Assembly: GCA_934101445.1 (NCBI GenBank)
Contig: CAKORQ010000067.1
Coordinates: forward strand, 1-5,609
Source: an uncultured Bacilli bacterium
GTDB taxonomy: Bacteria; Bacillota_I; Bacilli_A; RF39; UBA660
Direction: 5' to 3'
DNA length: 5,609 nt
Every line of letters begins with the position of its first letter. Position 1 is the first letter of the stretch. This document shows, piece by piece, positions 1-5,609 of the stretch. Made by a program: the position numbers and the translations under genes. Below the pieces are notes generated by a model. The model did no database searches and was not told where the DNA came from. It worked only from the letters and a program-made list of their open reading frames with translations.

Positions 1-62
1 AGTCTATTCTAACAAAATAAAAATTAATAAGCAATATTGATTTATTAGTCGAAAAAGATAGT

Positions 63-95
63 AAAAATGATATCAGAGATTATCCAATATCATTT
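63..95 (-). terminator. Possible intrinsic terminator after the ATPase-DUF4186 operon
   Basis: A 9-bp perfect inverted repeat, AAATGATAT (95-87) and ATATCATTT (73-65), encloses a 13-nt loop. Read on the minus strand, the second arm runs into five T residues (67-63). It begins 29 nt after the DUF4186 stop codon, where the operon should end. The stem is almost all A-T and the T run is short, so it would be a weak terminator. A wider pair, AGATAG (56-61) and CTATCT (112-117), flanks it and could extend the structure. No gene is visible between here and the left edge. Confidence 0.4.
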
Positions 96-124
96 AGTAA
101 TTAAAACAGTGCTATCTACTATTC

Positions 125-478
125 TTATTTTAATATTTCTCTTTTAATCCAAGTCATTATAACCTTAACAATATAATCAATTTCTGATTCGGATAGTTCT
201 TTATTTTTAGGAATATGATGAATGCGTTCTAAACACCCACGACAGCAACAGCCACAAGCGTGTTGGGCAATAAATACTGGGTGAACTTGACGCATAGGAG
301 TTTGTTTGCCATCGTTTTTAGGACTGGCCGGTGCTAGTCTTTTAGTAATTAAATCATAGGCATCACTTTCTATTTTGGCTATCCCTTTCTCTTTAACATA
401 CTCCTTCATTTTAATATTTAAGTGAAATGAACCTCGGAATTTGGATTTTGCTAAACCATCAAGCAGTTGGTCAATCAT
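125..478 (-). CDS. DUF4186 family protein with a cysteine cluster
   Basis: This 117-aa protein matches the DUF4186 family, whose function is unknown, in length and in its recalled hallmarks: an N-terminal FRGSFHL segment (14-20), RLAPASPKNDGKQTPM (47-62), HPVFIAQHA (66-74) and CCRGCLE (78-84), then a helical C-terminus. Cysteines 75, 77, 78, 79 and 82, with His66 and His73 nearby, could bind a metal; that is inference. No signal peptide or membrane segment is seen, so it is probably cytosolic. I chose ATG at 478. A GTG at 487 is in frame, but GGAGAG (492-487) would abut it, whereas it sits 8 nt before the ATG. The ATG shares its A with the ATPase stop (TAATG), so translation is coupled and the protein is probably made with the transporter. 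Whether it serves magnesium handling is unknown. Confidence 0.9.
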   Translation of the reverse strand: MIDQLLDGLAKSKFRGSFHLNIKMKEYVKEKGIAKIESDAYDLITKRLAPASPKNDGKQTPMRQVHPVFIAQHACGCCCRGCLERIHHIPKNKELSESEIDYIVKVIMTWIKREILK

Positions 479-3081
479 TATAACCACTCTCCATATTTTT
501 TTATATAAAGTTTTTTAATTAGTAAAACAAGTAAAAAATATAAAAGAACAAGCGCTACTAAGCAGATATAAAAACTTGCTGGTAATATAACGAAATCAAA
601 TGATTCTATTTTGCTTAAAAGGATGGGAGTTATGATAGTTAATACCATCGAAAATATCGTCAAAACATATAATTTAGGAGAAGCATTAGATTCTGTAAAT
701 GGTATTTTTGAAGTTCTAATATTAAAGATAATAGATAATTCAGTTATTAAGCAAGTTACAAACCAGGCTGTTTGAAAATATGGAGCCATCGAAATGTTAT
801 TATATTTGAAGATAAATAGAAACAAAAGAAAGGATAAGGAATCTATTATGCTACTTGTTAAACCCATAATAATCATAAACCTAGAAATACTTTTAACATT
901 CCATTTTTTAGGGGCCAGCAAAAATTCTGCATCAACGTTATCATCGGGAATACCTAATTGCGAAAAGTCGTAAATAAAATCTTGTAATAACATTTGGATA
1001 GGAATAAGCGGTAAAAATGGTAAGAAAATGCTTGCTAACATGATACTAAAAACATCTCCTAAATCACCACTTAAAGCCATTTTCATATATTTGATAATGT
1101 TGCCATAAACTTTGCGGCCTTCAATAATACCATCATAAATTACAGCAAGACTTTGCTTTAAGATAATAATATCACTTGATTCTTTGGCGATAGATGAGGC
1201 GGTATTAACTGAGATTCCCACATCAGCACTGGACAAGGAAGGAGCATCATTAACACCATCTCCCATATAACCAACTACGTGACCACATTTTTTATAAAGA
1301 GTTACGACCCTTTCTTTTTGAATAGGATTCATTCTTGCAAAAACATCGGTTGTATCTAATTTTGTCATTAATTCTTCATCAGTCATTTTATCTATGTCGT
1401 TACCGGTCAAGATATCATTTCCATTTAAGCCAACCATATTACAAATATTTTTAGTAGCATAAGGATTATCTCCAGTCAAAATTTTTGTTTTAACATTTAT
1501 TTTACTTAGATTAATTAGAGTTTCTTTAACTCCTTTCTTGGCGGGGTCGAGAAATGCTACAAAACCAATAAAAGTCATATCAGATTCATAGGCTGTATTA
1601 AAATTATCACTGCCAGGATAGGTTTCTTTGGTGGCCAGGGCAATTACTTGCATACCATTACCAGCCATTTGGGAGGCTTTATCTCTGATTGTTTCAATCT
1701 TTTTTTGATTAAGTTTAATCTTAGCATTCTTATCCATTACCCATTTGCACTTACTGATTATTTCTTCTAAGGCCCCCTTCGTAATCATTAAATAACCACT
1801 TCGGTTTTTAACCACAACACTTTGTCTTTTTCGGGTGTAATCAAAGGGTATTTCATCTATTTTTTCATATTTTTCAATTTTTTTATCAATATTATGCATT
1901 TTACCATAATTAAGAATCGCTTTATCAACTAAATTTTTTATGCCTGTACTATAAACACTATTAAGATAGGCATATTTTAAAACATTCATACTAGATTTTC
2001 CAGAAGCATCAATATATTCTTGCAATACTATTCTATTTTCTGTTAAAGTACCAGTTTTATCAGTACATAAAATATCAATAGAGCCTAAATTTTGAATAGA
2101 AGAAATATTTTTTACTAAAGTTTTCTTTTTAGCAAGTCTTTTACTGCCTTTTGCCAAATTAACATTAACAATCATTGGTAACATACTAGGCGTTATTCCA
2201 ACTGCAACAGATAAGGCGAAGAGCAAGGCTTCATTAAAATTGTGTTTTATTATTCCATCAACGACAATGACAAATAAACATACAATAATCATATATTTGA
2301 TAAGTAACTTAGAGATACTTTTAATTCCTTTGTCAAAATTAGTGTTATCTTTATTAAACTTTATTTTACTGCCTACTTTGCCTAAATAACTATCAAATCC
2401 TGTTTTAACTACTAATCCCGTTGCTAAACCACTAACCACACTAGAAGACATTAAGGCGATATTAGGTATATTAAATAAATCAAGATTATAATTTTCAGAA
2501 CTATTTTTAGTTTTTTCCACTAAAATACTTTCTCCAGTATAAACTGACTGATTAATAAATAAATCTTTCGTCTCGATTAATTTGATATCGGCTGGAATAA
2601 TAGAACCAGCGGTAAGTTTTACAATATCTCCAACTACTACATCTGTTATATTAATTTCCAGCTCTTTATTATTGCGAACTACTAAACATTTAGAAATTAT
2701 ACTTTGTTTTAAATTTTGATTAAATTTATAAATTGAATAGTCTTGAAAAAATCTCACTCCGGCACTGATAATGGCTATTGCAAAGATGATTATGGAACCT
2801 AGAGTATCACCTAAAAGAAAGTTAATTATACTTAGAAAAATTAGGATTAAAACAAATTCATCTTTTAAAGAATTTAAAAAGAAATATATTGGTCCCTTCT
2901 TATCTTCTTTTATAGTTATGTTTTTACCATGTTCTTCTAGTCTTTTTTTAGCCTCTTTAGACGTAATACCTTCTATTCTAGTATTTAAATTTTGATAATT
3001 TTCATTAATATCTAATTTTGATATTTCTAAATATTCTTTAGTTATTTCTTCGGTGTTAATTTGCTTACTTATTTTTTTCAT
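478..3081 (-). CDS. mgtA: MgtA-type (P3B) P-type ATPase, probable Mg2+ or divalent cation transporter
   Basis: This 867-aa inner-membrane pump is of about normal MgtA/MgtB length. Family members import Mg2+ using ATP through an aspartyl phosphate. Visible parts in order: cytosolic N-terminus, M1-M2 (about 73-110), actuator loop TGES (182-185), M3 (about 257-278), M4 (about 284-307), phosphorylation motif DKTGTLT with Asp341, nucleotide-binding domain with KGA (435-437), TGD (536-538), hinge GDGVND (607-612), and six C-terminal membrane helices from about 663. The M6 exit SQLGIPDDNVD (707-717) and LGSIDILCTDKTGTLTENR resemble MgtA rather than Ca2+ or Na+/K+ pumps. Start ATG has AAGAGG 8 nt upstream. 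Unusually, M4 reads TPSMLP rather than TPEMLP, and M5/M6 carry Asp673, Asp676 and Asp701 where enterobacterial MgtA has Asn. Catalytic machinery is intact, but the exact ion is uncertain. Its stop overlaps the DUF4186 start. Confidence 0.93.
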   Translation of the reverse strand: MKKISKQINTEEITKEYLEISKLDINENYQNLNTRIEGITSKEAKKRLEEHGKNITIKEDKKGPIYFFLNSLKDEFVLILIFLSIINFLLGDTLGSIIIFAIAIISAGVRFFQDYSIYKFNQNLKQSIISKCLVVRNNKELEINITDVVVGDIVKLTAGSIIPADIKLIETKDLFINQSVYTGESILVEKTKNSSENYNLDLFNIPNIALMSSSVVSGLATGLVVKTGFDSYLGKVGSKIKFNKDNTNFDKGIKSISKLLIKYMIIVCLFVIVVDGIIKHNFNEALLFALSVAVGITPSMLPMIVNVNLAKGSKRLAKKKTLVKNISSIQNLGSIDILCTDKTGTLTENRIVLQEYIDASGKSSMNVLKYAYLNSVYSTGIKNLVDKAILNYGKMHNIDKKIEKYEKIDEIPFDYTRKRQSVVVKNRSGYLMITKGALEEIISKCKWVMDKNAKIKLNQKKIETIRDKASQMAGNGMQVIALATKETYPGSDNFNTAYESDMTFIGFVAFLDPAKKGVKETLINLSKINVKTKILTGDNPYATKNICNMVGLNGNDILTGNDIDKMTDEELMTKLDTTDVFARMNPIQKERVVTLYKKCGHVVGYMGDGVNDAPSLSSADVGISVNTASSIAKESSDIIILKQSLAVIYDGIIEGRKVYGNIIKYMKMALSGDLGDVFSIMLASIFLPFLPLIPIQMLLQDFIYDFSQLGIPDDNVDAEFLLAPKKWNVKSISRFMIIMGLTSSIIDSLSFLLFLFIFKYNNISMAPYFQTAWFVTCLITELSIIFNIRTSKIPFTESNASPKLYVLTIFSMVLTIITPILLSKIESFDFVILPASFYICLVALVLLYFLLVLLIKKLYIKKYGEWL
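487..492 (-). promoter_or_regulatory. Ribosome binding site that decides the DUF4186 start
   Basis: GGAGAG on the minus strand lies 8 nt before the ATG at 478 and inside the last codons of the ATPase gene. Its last G is the first base of the alternative GTG codon at 487, so it cannot serve that start. This supports the 117-aa form over a 120-aa form. Confidence 0.75.
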
Positions 3082-3089
3082 ATAAAATA

Positions 3090-3095
3090 CCTCTT
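3090..3095 (-). promoter_or_regulatory. Ribosome binding site of the P-type ATPase
   Basis: AAGAGG on the minus strand lies 8 nt before the ATG at 3081. The spacing is ideal and fixes the start of the ATPase. Confidence 0.75.
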
Positions 3096-3104
3096 AAGAT
3101 AAAA

Positions 3105-3127
3105 TAAAAGTTTATATTCTACTTTTA
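3105..3127 (-). repeat. Small inverted repeat in the ATPase leader
   Basis: TAAAAGT (3127-3121) and ACTTTTA (3111-3105) form a 7-bp stem with a 9-nt loop, about 10 nt before the ribosome binding site. The stem is A-T rich and weak. The repeat is seen directly; any role, such as an operator or a translation-modulating hairpin, is speculation. Confidence 0.3.
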
Positions 3128-3143
3128 ATCTCTCTACCATATA

Positions 3144-3173
3144 AGTATAACACGAATAAATTTTATATTTTAA
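3144..3173 (-). promoter_or_regulatory. Predicted sigma-70-type promoter with extended -10 for the ATPase operon
   Basis: On the minus strand, TATACT (3149-3144) is preceded by TG one base upstream (3152-3151), giving an extended -10 element. A weak -35, TTAAAA (3173-3168), sits 18 nt upstream. The site lies just after the terminator of the preceding unit and would start transcription near 3138-3136, leaving a leader of roughly 55 nt. An A/T-rich tract just upstream could help polymerase binding. In DNA this AT-rich, chance matches are common, but position and the TG extension favour it. Confidence 0.5.
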
Positions 3174-3192
3174 ATTTTTTTTAAATTTTAAT

Positions 3193-3234
3193 AAAAAAAC
3201 AAGTAAAGAACCAGCATAGGAATTTACTTGTTTT
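3193..3234 (-). terminator. Intrinsic terminator after the 82-aa gene
   Basis: A perfect 12-bp inverted repeat, AAAACAAGTAAA (3234-3223) and TTTACTTGTTTT (3207-3196), encloses a 15-nt loop. On the minus strand it ends in a run of seven T residues (3199-3193). It begins 9 nt after the stop codon of the 82-aa gene, so it ends the upstream transcription unit and separates it from the ATPase promoter. On the plus strand the hairpin is followed only by four T residues that belong to the stem, so it is mainly a minus-strand terminator. Confidence 0.85.
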
Positions 3235-3243
3235 AATTATTAT

Positions 3244-3492
3244 TTAATTTTCACTTCTCAGTTTAGTTAATAAGGCCTCGACGATATTATTTGCTATACT
3301 ATCATCAATCGCCTTAGTTTTTATTTCATTGTTTTCTGTATATATTTCTAAAACTCGCATATTACTTGTATCTATGGTATCGTTTTTCAAATCACATTTA
3401 AGTCCTAAAATATAGTTTTTATCTTGATAAGTTTCTCTTTCTAGTACATAAAACATCGTACCATCTTCAAGTTCAATTATTCTGTTTTTCAT
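3244..3492 (-). CDS. Small hypothetical protein, 82 aa, DUF1292-like pattern
   Basis: I do not firmly recognise this protein. It is soluble, with no signal peptide or membrane segment. It begins with a predicted beta-rich part (LEDGTMFYVLERETYQDKNYILGL, about residues 7-30), followed by another strand (MRVLEIY) and a C-terminal helix (about 63-80). The order of an acidic turn, a 'F-x-VL' strand, a 'K-x-Y-x-L' strand and a closing acidic helix recalls small DUF1292-type Firmicutes proteins. That likeness is from memory and weak. The ATG has AAAGGA 5 nt upstream (3503-3498). It starts only 11 nt after the stop of the large coiled-coil gene, with no promoter or terminator between them, and is followed at once by a strong terminator. 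It is therefore the last gene of that operon. Confidence 0.75.
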   Translation of the reverse strand: MKNRIIELEDGTMFYVLERETYQDKNYILGLKCDLKNDTIDTSNMRVLEIYTENNEIKTKAIDDSIANNIVEALLTKLRSEN

Positions 3493-3497
3493 ATTAT

Positions 3498-3503
3498 TCC
3501 TTT
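3498..3503 (-). promoter_or_regulatory. Ribosome binding site of the 82-aa gene
   Basis: AAAGGA on the minus strand directly abuts the TAG stop (3506-3504) of the upstream gene and lies 5 nt before the ATG at 3492. Ribosomes ending the upstream gene could re-initiate here. Confidence 0.7.
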
Positions 3504-5609
3504 CTAATGTGACATTGATTTGCCAATTACTTCTTCAACGACGTCTTTAGGAAACCAAGCATATCCAAGACCATTGGCTTGTTTAAAATGATACCAAATA
3601 CTTCCATCACTGGCAGTTACAGCCCGGTCAAATACTGCATCCTTACCGGCACTAGTAATTAGATTAACAGCATCTTTGTTACCTGATGCTACATAGCCTT
3701 TAGCAATTTCGCTTAAATCATAAGTTTGTCCTTGAACAGGCGTTAAGTCGACTGGAATGTCGTCTGGCACTTGCGTAGTCACCTCAGGAGTCGAAGGCTC
3801 TGGACTTCCCGATTGATTGAAATTTTGGGATGGAGTGTCAATTACAGTTTCTTCTGGTTTTAGAGTTGATTTTATATTTTCTAATACGGTTTTACCGGTA
3901 ACCATTTCGATAACATTACCAGTAATATAACCAGCCGAAACCCCGTTAACAAACAAATTAAATTCTTTGCTTGTTAATACTTCGTATGCTTTATCTACAC
4001 CAGCAGCGATTTTAGGATGTTTCTTAGCAAATTTACTATTCTTAAGTTGTTCAATTTTTTGGCTAATATTGATAATTTTACCATGACCTAATTTTTCGGA
4101 TACAAAATTAACAGCACTAACTCCTAATTTAGCCGTTGCCATAGCCATTCTAATTGTACCAATTCCTGGTACACAAGATAGAGCCATACCTGTAGCAAAG
4201 CCACCCGTAAAAATAGCGATAGATCCTAATAAGGCTTTCCAGTCTTTCTTTTCCTCATCATCATCTTCTGGAATTTCTGGCTCAAATTTTTTGCAATATT
4301 TCAAAATATCGTTCTTAATATTTTCTTTTATTTGGGCTTCATCAGGACCAGCAAACTTGCTTATTAAAGGATGATTATTAACAAAATCAGCAACCTCATT
4401 ATCGGTAAATTCGGTATTACTAAATTTACCAATCCCTTGTCTTACGATTTCCTCATATGCAGACTTTTGTTCATCTGTTAATTTAATAACATGAGGTGGT
4501 AATAAAGGTATTACCGGTTCTTTTTTAGAATCATCTTTTCCTTCTTCCTTTTTACTATCACCAGGCATAGTATCATCGGAAGAATCATTATGACCTTCAG
4601 GATTATCATTTGTCCCGGCACCAATTTGTTTAGGTTCTTCTTTTTCTGGGGCCTCATCATTACCGGGTTTAGTTTCGTTACCATCAGGACTTACCTTTTT
4701 AGCATCATCTTTTTGAGATTCTTTTTCTTGATCTTTATTATCGTCTTTTGCCTCTTCTTTAGGATCAATTTCTCTAAACTCAACCTCAAAAGGTTCATTT
4801 TTATCTAAATCCTGATCATCTATTTTTTCTTTATTGTTATCATGGTCAAGTTCTAAACTAACCGCATCTAGGGCCTTTTCTACCTCGCTTATTTTTTCTT
4901 CAAGGGCATTAATTCGGTTTCTTAATTTATCAGCAACGTCTTGAAAATTTTTTTCTTTAGCATCTTTAAAAATAACAAGCAATTTTTTTAAATTTTGTAA
5001 TAATCTTTCTTTATAATCTTGTAATTCTTTTATGCGTTTATCATAATAAGATTTAAATTTTTCAAAAAGATCTGCTGCTTCCTTGTATTCTTCCTTTTCG
5101 TTTAAATGTTTTTGCAAGTTTTCATACATAGCCATAAATTTATCATATGGTGTAGGATTATCCATATAAAGATTCAAATTATTATCAGCAAATAACTCAG
5201 GAAAATTTCTAGCACATAATTCAATGAAATACTCTAACTGTTTACTATGCTTATCAGTTAAATCAATATCATTTTCATCATCAATAATTTCTCCCACTAT
5301 TTCTTCGATTTTGCTTTTTTCTTTCACACTTAATGTGGAACCTTTATTTAAACCATCTTCATTTTGGACTAAAGCACTTTGTTTAACTGCTAAGGCTTTT
5401 TCATCAATAGGTTGAAGAGCATTTAATATATAATCAACCTCTTTTAAATCTCTTGGCAAATTAGCTAGCATTATTTTACCAGCATTATTTTGTAAATTTT
5501 GGCTACTAATCATAAGTTCATTAACTAATTTTTCGGCGATTAATCGTTGCTCTTTTTCTAACTCTTCTATCTTAGAAATTATAACTGGGTTATTTCCAGC
5601 ACTTAATAG
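3504..5609 (-). CDS. Large acidic coiled-coil modular protein, 5'-partial, function unknown
   Basis: The frame runs open to the right edge, giving 701 residues with the true start outside. The first ATG in the window (5513) has no Shine-Dalgarno site, and the 32 codons before it encode a Glu/Lys-rich helix like what follows, so it is internal. Counting from that Met, I see: acidic helical part (1-125); likely coiled coil (about 126-222); charged D/E/K/N/P/G linker (about 225-340); helical part (343-410); acidic DDDEE; hydrophobic glycine-containing stretch (425-475); Lys-rich helix; second hydrophobic stretch (516-540); Pro/Ser/Thr linker (552-592); and C-terminal domain (593-662) whose DGSIWYHFK and GLGYAWFP resemble the strands of an SH3-like fold. 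I recognise no family. A membrane-associated or surface-exposed structural protein is possible but unproven. It shares an operon with the 82-aa gene. Confidence 0.85.
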   Translation of the reverse strand, partial: LLSAGNNPVIISKIEELEKEQRLIAEKLVNELMISSQNLQNNAGKIMLANLPRDLKEVDYILNALQPIDEKALAVKQSALVQNEDGLNKGSTLSVKEKSKIEEIVGEIIDDENDIDLTDKHSKQLEYFIELCARNFPELFADNNLNLYMDNPTPYDKFMAMYENLQKHLNEKEEYKEAADLFEKFKSYYDKRIKELQDYKERLLQNLKKLLVIFKDAKEKNFQDVADKLRNRINALEEKISEVEKALDAVSLELDHDNNKEKIDDQDLDKNEPFEVEFREIDPKEEAKDDNKDQEKESQKDDAKKVSPDGNETKPGNDEAPEKEEPKQIGAGTNDNPEGHNDSSDDTMPGDSKKEEGKDDSKKEPVIPLLPPHVIKLTDEQKSAYEEIVRQGIGKFSNTEFTDNEVADFVNNHPLISKFAGPDEAQIKENIKNDILKYCKKFEPEIPEDDDEEKKDWKALLGSIAIFTGGFATGMALSCVPGIGTIRMAMATAKLGVSAVNFVSEKLGHGKIINISQKIEQLKNSKFAKKHPKIAAGVDKAYEVLTSKEFNLFVNGVSAGYITGNVIEMVTGKTVLENIKSTLKPEETVIDTPSQNFNQSGSPEPSTPEVTTQVPDDIPVDLTPVQGQTYDLSEIAKGYVASGNKDAVNLITSAGKDAVFDRAVTASDGSIWYHFKQANGLGYAWFPKDVVEEVIGKSMSH

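Noticed and set aside
1..62. End of a plus-strand gene or another gene at the left edge
   Set aside because: All three plus frames hit stops within 40 nt and the minus strand has many stops. The remaining short frames have no start or ribosome binding site.
485..487. GTG at 487 as the DUF4186 start
   Set aside because: It overlaps the last base of the Shine-Dalgarno site, leaving no spacing, while the ATG at 478 has ideal spacing.
2771..2995. Plus-strand open frame of 74 codons
   Set aside because: It lies wholly inside the P-type ATPase gene on the other strand and its product resembles nothing; it is a shadow of a well-conserved gene.
3082..3192. M-box or other Mg2+ riboswitch in the ATPase leader
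   Set aside because: Only about 110 nt separate the upstream terminator from the ATG, and the predicted leader is about 55 nt. That is too short for an M-box, and no GC-containing stems are seen.
4590..4808. Plus-strand open frame of 72 codons, rich in Phe and Ile
   Set aside because: It is the antisense of the Glu/Lys/Asp-rich linker; the Phe-rich content is what reversed GAA/AAA codons produce.
5224..5415. Plus-strand open frame of 63 codons, rich in Ser
   Set aside because: It is antisense to the open coding frame of the large protein and has no ribosome binding site of note.
1..5609. Alternative genetic code with TGA as Trp (Mycoplasma type)
   Set aside because: The genes read full length under the standard code and the ATPase Trp codons checked are TGG.

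Overview
This is an AT-rich window in which every supported gene lies on the minus strand, so transcription runs from right to left. Strong Shine-Dalgarno sites (AAGAGG, GGAGAG, AAAGGA), tight gene packing and intrinsic terminators fit a low-GC Firmicutes or Mollicutes-like bacterium. All visible Trp codons in the ATPase that I checked are TGG, and no long frame needs TGA read as Trp, so the standard bacterial code applies. This argues against Mycoplasma-type code 4. A gut-associated uncultured Bacilli/Mollicutes-like lineage is a reasonable guess, but the sequence does not prove it.

Layout, in transcription order. (1) At 5609-3504 is the 3' part of a large acidic, coiled-coil, modular protein. 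Its frame stays open to the right edge, so its start is outside the window. (2) After an 11-nt gap comes an 82-aa protein (3492-3244), probably in the same operon. (3) An intrinsic terminator at 3234-3193 ends that unit. (4) A new unit begins at an extended -10 promoter near 3173-3144 and drives an 867-aa MgtA-type P-type ATPase (3081-478). (5) A 117-aa DUF4186 protein (478-125) starts inside the ATPase stop codon (TAATG), so the two are translationally coupled. (6) A weaker terminator-like hairpin follows at 95-63, and the last ~60 nt hold nothing I can support.

The most interesting points are as follows. The ATPase is clearly of the MgtA family, but compared with Mg2+ ATPases remembered from enterobacteria it has lost the M4 glutamate (PEMLP to PSMLP) and has Asp in place of Asn at three M5/M6 positions that align with the SERCA ion ligands. 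This suggests a rebuilt transport site. The DUF4186 partner has an expanded Cys cluster. The large protein combines a coiled coil, a long charged linker, two glycine-containing hydrophobic stretches and a C-terminal SH3-like module, and its function is unknown. A 20-codon open frame in the ATPase leader overlaps the ATPase start by ATGA, but it lacks a ribosome binding site. I found no CRISPR array, tRNA, rRNA or mobile element.
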